Shown here piece after piece: positions 16,845-25,644 of a stretch of DNA of 64,000 nucleotides. This DNA comes from Nonomuraea glycinis. Its GTDB lineage: Bacteria; Actinomycetota; Actinomycetes; Streptosporangiales; Streptosporangiaceae. The stretch is taken from NCBI RefSeq assembly GCF_014646515.1, contig NZ_BMNK01000021.1, positions 1-64,000 on the forward strand, written 5' to 3'. The translations under genes were made by a program, and so were the position numbers. Each line of letters begins with the position of its first letter. The first letter of the stretch is position 1. The notes beneath the pieces are model-generated. The model ran no database searches. It saw only the letters and a list, made by a program, of their open reading frames with translations, and was not told the DNA's origin.

Positions 16845-16878
16845 GCCGCCGCCCAATGGCGTTCAGTTGGGCGGCGGC
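16845..16878 (-). terminator. Terminator of the sugar ABC transporter operon
   Basis: GCCGCCGCCCAA (16845-16856) pairs perfectly with TTGGGCGGCGGC (16867-16878) around a 10-base loop, about 36 bases after the permease stop. A second small hairpin (CCGAAC/GTTCGG, 16825-16842) follows it. Confidence 0.75.
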
Positions 16879-16914
16879 TGCGACGAAAGGTCAGTTCGAG
16901 ACGACGAACGGTTG

Positions 16915-17730
16915 TCATCCTTTGACCGCTCCAGCGGTCAGTCCTTCGACGATGTAGCGCCGGATGACGGCGAACATCACCAGGGTCGGGATCACCGAGA
17001 CCACGGTGGCGGCCGCCATAGCGCCCCAGTCGATGTCGTACTGGGTGATGAAGGAGTTCATCGCGACCGGGATGGTCTTGGCGTCCTCGCTGTCGATGAA
17101 CGTGATCGCCAGGAACAGCTCGTTCCAGCACTGCACGAAGGCGAAGATGAACGTGGCCGCGATGCCGGGCAGCATGACCGGGATCACCACCCTGATCATG
17201 GCGGCCATCCGTGACGCGCCGTCGACCTGCGCGGCCTCCTCCAGCGCCACCGGCACCCGCTCGTAGAAGCCGCGCATGATGATCGTGGCGAACGGCACCA
17301 GCATGGCGACGTAGACCAGCATCAGCCCGGCCAGCCTGTTGAGCAGGTCGAGGTCGGACATCAGCAGGTAGAGCGGGCCGAGCGCGATGAACAGCGGGAT
17401 CATCTGGGTGACGAGGAAGGCCAGCATCAGCGCTCCCCTGCCGGGAAAGGCGAAGCGGGCCAGGACGTAGCCGCCGAGCACCCCGGTCACCGTCACGACG
17501 CCGGCGGAGATCAGGGAGACCATGAGGCTGTTGAGCAGGTACGTCCCGAAGTCGGCGAAGGAGAACAGCTCGGTGTAGTGCTCGAACGTCACGGTGCCCG
17601 GCCAGTAACGCAGCGGCAGGGAGAAGATCTCGGCCTTGGGCTTGAGCGAGGTGACGACGATCCAGTAGAGCGGGAACAGCGTGATCAGCAACCAGACGGT
17701 GAGCACGATCACCTTGGCGAGACGTCTCAT
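16915..17730 (-). CDS. Carbohydrate ABC transporter permease, MalG-type
   Basis: The 271-residue inner-membrane permease has six predicted spans and the cytoplasmic EAA loop EEAAQVDGASRMAAMIRVVI, which docks the ATPase. It forms the second half of the channel with the preceding permease, whose stop overlaps its ATG. No ATP-binding subunit is encoded in the operon, so a shared multitask ATPase (MsiK in Streptomyces is the precedent) is likely used. Confidence 0.93.
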   Translation of the reverse strand: MRRLAKVIVLTVWLLITLFPLYWIVVTSLKPKAEIFSLPLRYWPGTVTFEHYTELFSFADFGTYLLNSLMVSLISAGVVTVTGVLGGYVLARFAFPGRGALMLAFLVTQMIPLFIALGPLYLLMSDLDLLNRLAGLMLVYVAMLVPFATIIMRGFYERVPVALEEAAQVDGASRMAAMIRVVIPVMLPGIAATFIFAFVQCWNELFLAITFIDSEDAKTIPVAMNSFITQYDIDWGAMAAATVVSVIPTLVMFAVIRRYIVEGLTAGAVKG

Positions 17731-18626
17731 CGGGCCTTCTCGAATCGGGTCGCGTTCAGGTAGAAGACGCTGAAGGCCAGCAGCAGGCCGAGGACCAGCA
17801 GCCCGACCGCGCCCGCCCTGCCGTAGTCGCCGCCGGCGACCTGCTGGATGAGGAACGTGGTGATGATGTCGGTGCTGCCCGCCGGTCCGCCGCCCGTCAT
17901 GGCGTAGATGAGGTCGGGGAAGTTGAGGATCCAGATGATCCGCAGCAGCACGATCAGCGCCAGGGTGGGCCGGATGTGCGGCAGCGTCACGTGCCAGAAC
18001 TGGCGCAGCCGGGACGCCCCGTCCACCGACGCCGCCTCGTAGAGCTCACGGGGCACCGACTGCAGCGCGGCCATGATCATGATGGCGAAGAACGTCACGC
18101 CGTACCAGACGTTGGCCACGATCACCGAGGTCATCGCCCAGCCGGGTGAGGCGAGGAAGCCGATGCGCTCGTCGATGATCCCGGCCTTGAGCAGCAGGTC
18201 GTTGATCACGCCGAACTGCCCGTTGAACATCCAGCGCCACAGCAGCCCGATCAGGAACCCCGACATGGCCCACGGGAAGAACACCCACGCCTGGTAGAGC
18301 CCGCGCCCCCGGAAGTGACGCCGCAGCAGCAGCGCCAGCCCGAACCCGAGGACGAACTGGAATAACAGCGACACGACCACCCAGGTGCCCGTGTTGCGCA
18401 GCGCCGTCCAGAAGCGGTCCTCGGCCAGCACCGCCTGGAAGTTCTCCAGCCCGACGAACGGCGTGGCGGTCAGGTCGAACAGGTTGTAGCGCTGGAAGGC
18501 GATGATCGCGCCACGCACCATCGGGTAGTACGTGAACAGCAGCACGAACACGACCCCGGGCAGCAGGCACAGGGCGATGAACCTGGCCCTGCGCCCGGTG
18601 AACGCGGGTTTGGCACGGGTGCTCAA
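17727..18626 (-). CDS. Carbohydrate ABC transporter permease, MalF-type
   Basis: The 299-residue permease has a basic N-terminus, six predicted spans and the EAA loop ELYEAASVDGASRLRQFWHV. It starts with TTG at 18626, overlapping the stop of the binding-protein gene (TTGA), so translational coupling is likely. The pair follows the typical binding protein-permease-permease order of CUT1 importers. The substrate sugar cannot be assigned from the permease. Confidence 0.93.
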   Translation of the reverse strand: MSTRAKPAFTGRRARFIALCLLPGVVFVLLFTYYPMVRGAIIAFQRYNLFDLTATPFVGLENFQAVLAEDRFWTALRNTGTWVVVSLLFQFVLGFGLALLLRRHFRGRGLYQAWVFFPWAMSGFLIGLLWRWMFNGQFGVINDLLLKAGIIDERIGFLASPGWAMTSVIVANVWYGVTFFAIMIMAALQSVPRELYEAASVDGASRLRQFWHVTLPHIRPTLALIVLLRIIWILNFPDLIYAMTGGGPAGSTDIITTFLIQQVAGGDYGRAGAVGLLVLGLLLAFSVFYLNATRFEKAR

Positions 18627-19882
18627 GAGACCTTCTTCGCCTGGTCCGTCCAGAAGGCGTCCCAGGACTTGAGCACCTCGGCGGTGGTCTTCTTGCCGGT
18701 GATCAGCGCCTGGATGTCACGGTCGGAGTCGACGTTGAACTGGCTCCAGCCGGGATAGTCCACCGGGCGGATGGTGATGACCTGCTTGGGGTCCTGCTGC
18801 GCCTCCAGGTAGGCCTTCCAGGCGCCCTGGGAGAACTGCGGGTCGCTCTGGGCCTGCTTGGAGATGGGGATCAGCGAGTTACCCTTGGCGAAGGCGATGC
18901 TCTGCGCGGACTCCGAGAGGAACTGCACCAGCTTGACCGCCTCCTTGGGGTGCGCGCTGAAGGAGGTGGCGCCCCAGCCCGCGTAGCCGACCGGCTGGAA
19001 GGCGTAGCCGCTCGGGCCCTTGGGGATGGGGGCGGTGGACCAGGCGGTGACCCCGCTCTCCTCCACCGTCTTGATCACCTCGGGGTCCTGGATGAGCATG
19101 CCGGTGACGCCCGAGGTGAAGCCCTGGACCATTTCCGGATAGCCCCACGACACCGAGTCGGGCGGCGACGCCTCCTTGAAGATTTTGACGTAGAGGTCGA
19201 GCGCCTGCGTGGCCTCGGGGGTGGCGAAGATGGTGCGCTTGTCCTTCAGGAAGAAGGACTTCTCGGGATCCAGGGCCTCGCCGTTGTAGGCGCTGATCAT
19301 CATGACCGCGTAGTCGGCGCCGCCCTTGCCGCCCCGGAAGGAGTAGCCGAAGCGGTCCTTCGTGGTCATCGCCTTGCCCGCTTCGTACAGCTCCTGCCAG
19401 GTCTTCGGCGGCGCGGTCATGCCGTAGTCGGTCCGGTAGAACAGCGTCCGCTGGTAGAAGCCGTACGGGATCAGGTAGGGCTTGCCGCCGACCTCGACGG
19501 CCTTGGTCTGGGCCAGCTCGGTCAGGTCCGCCCAGCCGGGCCAGTCGGTGGTGGGCAATTCGGCGAGCCAGCCGTTGTTGGTGAAGGACTTGGCCGTGTG
19601 GTCGCGGACCTCCAGCACGTCCAGGTCCTTCTTCGTCTGCAGGATCTGGGTGATCTTCTGGTCGGCGCTCTCCAAGGGGGGTGAGACCAGCTCGACGGTG
19701 ACGCCGGGGTTGGCCTTCTCGAAGTCCGCGATCAGCGTCTTGATCAGCTTCGTGCGCTCGGGGCTGGTCAGGCTTTCGATCATGCGCAGCTGTACCTCCC
19801 CGGAGGAGGAGGACGAGCCGGAGCCGCATCCGGCGAGCACCAGTGTGGCGGCGGCTGCGGCCGCCAGGAGGGGGGATTTCAT
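18623..19882 (-). CDS. Sugar-binding lipoprotein of an ABC importer
   Basis: The 419-residue extracellular solute-binding protein (family 1) has a lipoprotein signal ending in the lipobox LAGC with C19, followed by a serine-rich tether. It would be anchored to the outer face of the membrane and pass an oligosaccharide or sugar to the two permeases. GGAGG precedes the ATG at 19880-19882; upstream in-frame codons add only 12 residues before the signal peptide. It is first in its operon, and a LacI-type palindrome lies 22 bases upstream of the start. Confidence 0.92.
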   Translation of the reverse strand: MKSPLLAAAAAATLVLAGCGSGSSSSSGEVQLRMIESLTSPERTKLIKTLIADFEKANPGVTVELVSPPLESADQKITQILQTKKDLDVLEVRDHTAKSFTNNGWLAELPTTDWPGWADLTELAQTKAVEVGGKPYLIPYGFYQRTLFYRTDYGMTAPPKTWQELYEAGKAMTTKDRFGYSFRGGKGGADYAVMMISAYNGEALDPEKSFFLKDKRTIFATPEATQALDLYVKIFKEASPPDSVSWGYPEMVQGFTSGVTGMLIQDPEVIKTVEESGVTAWSTAPIPKGPSGYAFQPVGYAGWGATSFSAHPKEAVKLVQFLSESAQSIAFAKGNSLIPISKQAQSDPQFSQGAWKAYLEAQQDPKQVITIRPVDYPGWSQFNVDSDRDIQALITGKKTTAEVLKSWDAFWTDQAKKVS

Positions 19883-19904
19883 GGTGGGGCCTCCAGAGAG
19901 GTAA

Positions 19905-19916
19905 GACAGCGCTGTC
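19905..19916. promoter_or_regulatory. LacI-family operator
   Basis: GACAGCGCTGTC is a perfect 12-bp palindrome with the central CG typical of LacI-family operators. On the minus strand it reads TTGACAGCGCTGTC, so it also embeds a TTGACA -35 hexamer. A bound repressor would block transcription of the binding protein-permease operon. The LacI gene at 21190-22194 is the natural candidate; related half sites (tgacagcgcg) occur at its own start. Confidence 0.65.
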
Positions 19917-19986
19917 AATCACGCTAGGCGACTGACCCTTTCCGGCGCTAGACCGAGACGCCGGATGGACTCATTCGCCGCCGGAC

Positions 19987-20026
19987 CGAGACCGGCCCGG
20001 CTGTCACGAGACCGGCCCGGCTGTCA
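19987..20026. repeat. Perfect 20-bp tandem duplication at the end of the transsulfuration gene
   Basis: cgagaccggcccggctgtca occurs twice without gap (19987-20006 and 20007-20026). The right copy ends on TCA, the stop codon (20024-20026) of the minus-strand gene; the left copy is wholly downstream of the stop. Confidence 0.9.
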
Positions 20027-21178
20027 ACTGATCCGCTCCAGCGCCAGGCCGAGATCCTTGATCAGCGTCTCGGCCGCCTCCAGGCCGACCGAGAGCCGTA
20101 CCAGGCCGACGGGGATGCCCATGGTGGCGCGCACGCTCTCCTGGGTGGACAGCGCGGGGGCGTTGACCAGGCTCTCGAACCCTCCCCACGACACCCCGAT
20201 CCTGAAATGTCGCAACGCGTCGAGGAATGCGGCGACTTCGGCGCGGGACTCCGTGGCCAACTCGATGCTGAAAAGGCTGGAGAAGCCGGACATCTGGCGA
20301 AGGGCCATGCCGTGACCGGGATGCGAGGGCAGGCCGGGATAGTTCACCTGCCGCACCGCCGGATGGTCCGCCAGGAACCGGGCGACCGCCATCCCGCGCT
20401 CCTGATGAGCGACCATCCGTACGGGCAGCGTACGCAGTCCCTTGATCACCTTGGCCCCGTCGTGCGGTGACATCGCCGCCCCGTAGAGCTGGTACTCGGT
20501 CAGCGCCAGCGGCCTGATCAGCCGCGACGACCCCGCCACCACCCCGCCCACCAGGTCGCTGTGCCCGCCCACGTACTTCGACAGGGAGTGCACCACCAGG
20601 TCCACGCCCATCGTCAGCGGCTTCTGGAAGATCGGGGTGGACCAGGTGTTGTCCATCACGGTCACCAGGCCATGCTCGCCCGCCCACCGGGTGACGGCGG
20701 GGATGTCGAAAATCTCGTAACGCATGTACGAGGGCGACTCGAAGTACAGTAGGCGGGTGCTCTCCCTGATAGCGCTGTCACAGGCCTCCAGATCGACGAC
20801 ATGCGTATGCGTGACGCCGAACTTCTCCAGGTAACGAAGGAACTGGGTGGTCGGTCCGTAGACCGCGCCCAGCACCAGCACGTGATCGCCTGCCGACACC
20901 AGCGAGGAGATCGTCGCCGCGATGGCGCCCATGCCCGAGGCGAAGCACTTGGCCCGCTCCGCCCGCTCCAGCGCGGCCAGCTTGCGCTGCGCCAGATCCA
21001 CCGTCGGATTGGTGCCGCGCCAGTAGACGTACCTCTCGTCCTCGTTCCTGATCGCCTCGCCGAGCTCACCCGCCGTGGCGAAGGTGAACAGGGAGTTCTC
21101 GAAGATCGGCGGGTTGACCGCGCCCATCATCCAGGGCTCGTCCTCGCCCAGCCGGCCGCAGATCCATTCATCATCCAT
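20024..21178 (-). CDS. Cys/Met-metabolism PLP-dependent enzyme (cystathionine gamma-synthase/lyase-like)
   Basis: This 384-residue fold-type I PLP enzyme has the Schiff-base lysine K201 in VVHSLSKYVGGHSD, the cofactor-contacting D176-N177 (VMDNTWSTP), and the YWRGTNPT segment typical of the transsulfuration family. It could act as a cystathionine gamma-synthase, gamma-lyase or related beta/gamma-elimination enzyme; sequence does not separate these. The ATG at 21178 has a weak ribosome-binding site. It is divergent from the LacI gene, with only 11 bases between the start codons, so the two promoters overlap the opposing coding regions and the genes are likely co-regulated. Confidence 0.85.
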   Translation of the reverse strand: MDDEWICGRLGEDEPWMMGAVNPPIFENSLFTFATAGELGEAIRNEDERYVYWRGTNPTVDLAQRKLAALERAERAKCFASGMGAIAATISSLVSAGDHVLVLGAVYGPTTQFLRYLEKFGVTHTHVVDLEACDSAIRESTRLLYFESPSYMRYEIFDIPAVTRWAGEHGLVTVMDNTWSTPIFQKPLTMGVDLVVHSLSKYVGGHSDLVGGVVAGSSRLIRPLALTEYQLYGAAMSPHDGAKVIKGLRTLPVRMVAHQERGMAVARFLADHPAVRQVNYPGLPSHPGHGMALRQMSGFSSLFSIELATESRAEVAAFLDALRHFRIGVSWGGFESLVNAPALSTQESVRATMGIPVGLVRLSVGLEAAETLIKDLGLALERIS

Positions 21179-21189
21179 GGGGGCAGACT

Positions 21190-22194
21190 ATGACAGCGCG
21201 GAAACCGACCATGGTCGACGTGGCCAGGCACGCGGGGGTGAGCCTGAAAACGGTCTCACGGGTGGTCAACCAGGAGCCGCATGTCAGCACGCTGCTGCGG
21301 CAGCGGGTGCTGGCCTCCATCAGCACGCTGGGCTTCCGCCGCAACGAGGCCGCCAGCCGCCTGGCGCGCGGCGCGACCATGCTCACCCTCGGCCTGATCA
21401 TGGAGAACATCTCCAACGAGTTCTACTCCCGCCTGGCCAAGGCGGTCGAGGCGGCCGCGGCCGAGCACGAGGCGCTCGTGGTGTTCGGCTCCTACGAGGA
21501 GCGGCCCGAGCGGGAGCGGATGCTGGTCGAGTCGATGTACGCCCGGGGCGTCGACTCCCTCATCATCGTCCCCTCCGCGGCCGACCACGGCTGGCTGGGC
21601 GAGCACCCCGGCCTGACGACCGTATTCGTCGACCGGGTCCCGACCGGCCTCGACCAGGCGGACGTGGTGCTGCTCGACGACGTCAGGGGTGGCCTCGTCG
21701 CGGCCGAGCACCTCATCGCGCGCGGCCACCGCCGCATCGCGCTGATCTCCGACGACGACGGGCTGAGCTCCGTGCACGACCGCGCCTCCGGCTACCGTAC
21801 GGCGCTGCGGGCGGCGGGTCTGCCCGTCGACGAGTCCCTCGTGGTGCGGGGGGTGTTCGACCCGTGGCGGGTCTCCCGCGAGGTGAGCCGGCTGCTCGAC
21901 CTGGCGGACCCGCCGACGGCGCTGTTCGCGACCAACAACCGGGCCGCGATCGGCATCCTGCAGGCCCTGCGGGAGCGCCACGAACGACCGGCGTACGTGG
22001 GATTCGACGACTTCGCCCTCGCGGACGTCTTCAACCCGGGCGTCACGGTGGTCCGCTACGACGTGGCCAGGCTGGCGCGCAGCGCCGTCGACCTGCTGCT
22101 CGACGGGGGGTCGGGCGGGCGCCGGGTCAAGGTCCCGGTCGAGCTGGTCGCGCGCGGCTCGGGCGAGCTGCCCGGCAGCCGCGCCAAGCCCTAA
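21190..22194 (+). CDS. LacI-family transcriptional regulator
   Basis: The 334-residue protein has an N-terminal HTH (TMVDVARHAGVSLKTVSRVV) and hinge helix (NEAASRLARGAT), then a periplasmic-binding-protein-like effector domain. It probably senses a sugar and represses the ABC importer operon on its left, where a perfect LacI-type palindrome is present. The ATG follows a GGGGGC stretch only; translation may be weak or leaderless. Confidence 0.92.
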   Translation: MTARKPTMVDVARHAGVSLKTVSRVVNQEPHVSTLLRQRVLASISTLGFRRNEAASRLARGATMLTLGLIMENISNEFYSRLAKAVEAAAAEHEALVVFGSYEERPERERMLVESMYARGVDSLIIVPSAADHGWLGEHPGLTTVFVDRVPTGLDQADVVLLDDVRGGLVAAEHLIARGHRRIALISDDDGLSSVHDRASGYRTALRAAGLPVDESLVVRGVFDPWRVSREVSRLLDLADPPTALFATNNRAAIGILQALRERHERPAYVGFDDFALADVFNPGVTVVRYDVARLARSAVDLLLDGGSGGRRVKVPVELVARGSGELPGSRAKP

Positions 22195-22224
22195 AATCGA
22201 CATCTCGCCTATCGAAGGACACCC

Positions 22225-22746
22225 ATGACGTTGCCCTCCTCCGCCGTCCGGCTGACCGGCCATGACCTCGTGCTGCGCGAGTGGGAGGAGGCGGACCTGC
22301 CGGTCATGGCGGAGTTGTTCGACGATCCCGGCGTCGCCTACCGCACCCCGCTGGCCTCCCCCTTCGGCCTCGACGAGGCACGCGCGTATCTGGAGATGGT
22401 CCGCCGCACCCGCGCCGCCGGGGACCGGCTGCACCTCGCCATCACCACCGACGGCCACAAGCCGCTCGGCGAAGTGCTGGTCAGCCTCTCCCGGGCCAGC
22501 ATGGGCTACGCCATCGGCGCCGCCCACCGCGGGCAGCGCCTGGCGCCGCGCGCCACCCGGCTGCTGATGGACTACGCCCACGAGGTGCTGGAGATCCCCC
22601 GGCTGGTGCTGGAGATCGAGCCGGACAACGCCCCCAGCGTCTCCGTCGCGCGCGCCCTGGGCTTCCGGCTCACCGACGAGGAGCCGGCGCAGGTGGAGGA
22701 GAAGGGCCGCGTCCTGACCCTGCGGACGTGGGCCCACGACCGCTGA
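22225..22746 (+). CDS. GNAT N-acetyltransferase (RimJ/RimL-like)
   Basis: This 173-residue acetyltransferase has the RimJ/RimL-type layout: an N-terminal LVLREWEEADLPVMAELFDD strand-helix and the acetyl-CoA region GYAIGAAHRGQRLAPRAT at about residues 93-110. The C-terminal EPDNAPSVSVARALGF motif is typical. The substrate could be a protein N-terminus or a small molecule. A TAAAAT -10-like element overlaps the LacI stop at 22192-22197, and AAGGAC precedes the ATG, so it may be transcribed separately from lacI. Confidence 0.88.
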   Translation: MTLPSSAVRLTGHDLVLREWEEADLPVMAELFDDPGVAYRTPLASPFGLDEARAYLEMVRRTRAAGDRLHLAITTDGHKPLGEVLVSLSRASMGYAIGAAHRGQRLAPRATRLLMDYAHEVLEIPRLVLEIEPDNAPSVSVARALGFRLTDEEPAQVEEKGRVLTLRTWAHDR

Positions 22747-22749
22747 CCG

Positions 22750-23748
22750 TCAGCGCGGGCCATGCCGGTCGAAGGCGGCCGCGTACTCCTGTCCGGGATC
22801 CACGAGTACGGCGTAGCCGTCGGGGAGGAGGCCGAGCAGGTCCGCGCCGACGGTGGAGAAGAAGCGGGGCTCCAGGTCTCCACCCTTGGCCGTGACGTAG
22901 TGGGCCAGTGCTTCGGGCGAGGTGAACGCGGGCACCAGGCCCTTGCCCGGCGGGCCGACGGCGACGACTCCGGGCTTGTCCATGGCCTCGCAGTGGAGGC
23001 GGGCGCGCTGGAACGCCTGGAACGCCGCCTGACCGGCCCCTCCGGAGGTGCGCTCACGCCGCAGCGTGTACGCGAGCCAGCCGGTGCCCGCGCCGCCGCG
23101 TGAGAGGCGGTCCACGCCGTCGGTGAGATCGTCGAGGTCGTCCAGGGTGAAGCCCGTGACGTGCAGGAACGCCTCCAGGACCGTCTCGGTGGCCCGATCG
23201 GCGTCGCGCCGGGACAGGACCGCGATGTCCTCGCTGCCCGGCCACCACGGCTCGGCCAAGGCGACCTCGTCCCCCGAGTTGAGCCGCAGCGTCAGCCAGT
23301 GGCGCAACCGCTCGTCCCCGTTGACCTGGGAGAGATGCCGATGAATCCGCTCGGTCACCCGCATTTCGTTCATGCGGATCCGCGCGATCACCGGAGAGTC
23401 CGCATAATCCTGCCACGGACCCTCGGCCACGGAGAGGAACGGCAGTTCGGGCCATGGCCGCAACGCGTCCATGTGGTCGAGCACGCGTCGGGCGAAGTCC
23501 CGGAACTCCTGCTCGGAGTGCGGCACGGGAAGCGGGGACGGAATGAGGTCGGCGAGCGGGGAGTCGTTTCGCAGGGACGCGGCGACGGCTTCGTACTCCT
23601 CCTCCGGCGTCAGGCCGTGGATGGGCTCCAGAATCAGGGCGCGGGCCCTGAACAGGGCGAGGGCGTCATCGAACGCCGATTGGTACTGGACGCTGTAGAA
23701 CAGGATGGATAGCACCCGGTCCCCGCCGGTCGCCGGCCAGTCACCCAC
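22750..23748 (-). CDS. Hypothetical protein with C-terminal SseB-like domain
   Basis: The 332-residue protein has no signal or membrane span. The first two thirds (an acidic helical region with ILEPIHGLTPEEEYEAVAA) are unfamiliar. The last 85 residues fit the SseB N-terminal-type domain: VPAFTSPEALAHY, then GADLLGLLPDGYAVLVDPG. GTG at 23748 is chosen because GGGAGGGG lies 7 bases upstream; a further in-frame GTG at 23715 is possible, and the long upstream extension to 24066 lacks protein character. It is convergent with the GNAT gene. In actinobacteria such domains often sit in large uncharacterised proteins; function unknown. Confidence 0.7.
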   Translation of the reverse strand: MGDWPATGGDRVLSILFYSVQYQSAFDDALALFRARALILEPIHGLTPEEEYEAVAASLRNDSPLADLIPSPLPVPHSEQEFRDFARRVLDHMDALRPWPELPFLSVAEGPWQDYADSPVIARIRMNEMRVTERIHRHLSQVNGDERLRHWLTLRLNSGDEVALAEPWWPGSEDIAVLSRRDADRATETVLEAFLHVTGFTLDDLDDLTDGVDRLSRGGAGTGWLAYTLRRERTSGGAGQAAFQAFQRARLHCEAMDKPGVVAVGPPGKGLVPAFTSPEALAHYVTAKGGDLEPRFFSTVGADLLGLLPDGYAVLVDPGQEYAAAFDRHGPR

Positions 23749-23811
23749 CGTCGTACCCCTCCCGCTGAACACCGTCGACGTCGACACCCGCACGTCTGAG
23801 CACGTTGATGA

Positions 23812-23873
23812 CCCGCGGCGGCCTGGCGCGCGGTGGGGTCCAGCGCGAAACGGTAGGCCTGCACGACCCGCAC
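23812..23873 (-). pseudogene. tnpB: Remnant of an IS200/IS605-family TnpB N-terminus
   Basis: Reading leftwards from GTG at 23873 gives VRVVQAYRFALDPTARQAAA, which closely resembles the first 20 residues of TnpB/OrfB proteins. After this the frame loses similarity at once. No other TnpB motif and no TnpA is present, so only a scar remains. It lies directly behind the start of the SseB-domain gene. Confidence 0.6.
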
Positions 23874-24156
23874 GACGATCCCCTCCCCCGTATACGAGAT
23901 CAGCTCGCAGGCCACTGAGCCAACCCCGATCACCACGTGACAGACCGCGATCGCGCTGCAGAAACCCAGATGAAGACCGACGAACACTGATACGAACCAC
24001 AGCGGTTCCCACACCCTTGTCCGTCCGTCCGTGGCGTACGGCGTGCGCTCTACCGAGCGTAGGCAAGCGGGGCGCTCAGCGGCGGGAACCATTCCAGATC
24101 CCTATGAGGCCCGCCTGAAGAACCTGCTCAGCACCCAGGGCACGCAGCGGAAGGGG
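23874..24156. other. Intergenic region without a supported gene
   Basis: This stretch continues behind the TnpB scar up to the second symporter's stop codon. It is less GC-rich in places and frames on either strand lack start signals and homology. A minus-strand frame reads a hydrophobic run (WFVSVFVGLHLGFCSAIAVC) that looks membrane-like but is probably chance. It may be leftover insertion-sequence end or degraded coding DNA. Confidence 0.4.
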
Positions 24157-25644
24157 TCAGGACGAGCGGGGGCGCCAGTCGCCGCGGTCGAGGTCGAGGT
24201 TCTCCGGGGTGTGCAGGCGGACCATGGTCCTGGCCACCCCGATCGGCACCCGGTCCGGCGTGAGGAACGACACGGAGATCATCACCGCGAACGCGATCGG
24301 CACGGTCCACGCCGCCGGTTGCGCCAGCAGGGCCCCGGCCAGGCCCTCGTGCGGTCCCCCGGTGATCGTGGCCAGCACGGCGAGGCAGGCCAGGCCGCCG
24401 CCCACGTACAGCCCGGCCAGCGCGCCGGTGGTGCTGAGCCTGCGCCACCAGATGCCGAGCACGAGCAGCGGGCAGAACGACGAGGCCGCCACCGCGAACG
24501 CCAGCCCCACCACGTCCGCCACCGGCAGCGTCCGCGCCCACAGGGCCAGCGCCAGCGGCACCGCGACCGCCATCAGCGTGGCGATCCGGAACGAGCGGAC
24601 GCCGCCCTTGAGCAGGTCCTGGGCGATGACCCCGGCCACGGACACGGTCAGCCCCGACGACGTCGACAGGAACGCGGCGAACGCCCCCGCCGTGATCAGC
24701 GCCGTCAGCAGGTCGCCGAGCGTCCCGCCGATCATCCGGGCGGGCAGCGTCAGCACCACCGCGTCGGGGCGCACCAGGTCGGGCGTGTAGATCCGGCCGA
24801 GCCAGCCGTACACCGCCGGCAGCAGGTAGAACGCTCCAAGCAGCGCCAGCACCACCAGCGTGGTCCGGCGGGCGGCCCGGCCGTCGGGGTTGGTGTAGAA
24901 GCGGACCAGCACGTGCGGCAGCCCCATGGTGCCCAGGAAGGTGGCCAGGATCAGCGAGTACGTCGAGTAGACGCTGTAGTCCTTGCCCCCGGTCAGCGGC
25001 GTCTGCCAGACGGCGGCGTCCTGCGGGGACAGGCCGGGGGCCCCGTCGGCCTGCCAGGCCAGTAACAGGAAGATCACCGGTACGGCCAGCGCGGTGAGCT
25101 TCAGCCAGTACTGGAACGCCTGCACGAACGTGATCGACCGCATGCCGCCCGACAGCACGTTGACCACGACCACGACCGCCACCAGCAGCCCGCCCGCCCA
25201 CACCGGCGCGCCGGTGATCGTGCGCAGCACCAGGCCGGCGCTCTGGAACTGCGGCATCAGGTAGAACCAGCCGATGAGCACGACGAGCACGCTGGCGGTC
25301 CGGCGCACCGCCATGGACTCCAGCCTGGCCTCGGCGAAGTCGGGCAGCGTGTAGGCGCCCGAGCGGCGCAGCGGCGCGGACACCAGCACCAGTAACACCA
25401 GGTAGCCGCCGGTCCAGCCGACCGGCAGCCAGAGCATGTCCACGCCGTAGCTGAGGATGAGCCCGGCCACCCCGAGGAACGAGGCCGCCGACAGATACTC
25501 GCCGCCGATCGCGGAGGCGTTCCAGAGCGGGCTGACGGTGCGGGAGGCGACGAAGAAGTCGGAGGTGGTGCGGGAGACGCGGATGCCGAACGCGCCGATG
25601 AGCACGGCCGCCACCATGACGATGACGACTGCGGCCAGGCTCAC
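24157..25644 (-). CDS. Sodium:solute symporter family protein (second acetate/monocarboxylate-type permease)
   Basis: This 495-residue SSS-family transporter has about 13 predicted spans and the signatures SAIGGEYLSAASFLGVAG and GTMGLPHVLVRFYTNPDGRA, both shared with the ActP branch. GTG at 25644 overlaps the upstream small-protein stop (GTGA); the frame extends further but only over that gene. It is the last gene of a five-gene operon headed by a HIT protein and a LytS/LytTR two-component system, which implies its expression is under that system's control. It would import a small carboxylate; the substrate is not defined. Confidence 0.88.
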   Translation of the reverse strand: MSLAAVVIVMVAAVLIGAFGIRVSRTTSDFFVASRTVSPLWNASAIGGEYLSAASFLGVAGLILSYGVDMLWLPVGWTGGYLVLLVLVSAPLRRSGAYTLPDFAEARLESMAVRRTASVLVVLIGWFYLMPQFQSAGLVLRTITGAPVWAGGLLVAVVVVVNVLSGGMRSITFVQAFQYWLKLTALAVPVIFLLLAWQADGAPGLSPQDAAVWQTPLTGGKDYSVYSTYSLILATFLGTMGLPHVLVRFYTNPDGRAARRTTLVVLALLGAFYLLPAVYGWLGRIYTPDLVRPDAVVLTLPARMIGGTLGDLLTALITAGAFAAFLSTSSGLTVSVAGVIAQDLLKGGVRSFRIATLMAVAVPLALALWARTLPVADVVGLAFAVAASSFCPLLVLGIWWRRLSTTGALAGLYVGGGLACLAVLATITGGPHEGLAGALLAQPAAWTVPIAFAVMISVSFLTPDRVPIGVARTMVRLHTPENLDLDRGDWRPRSS

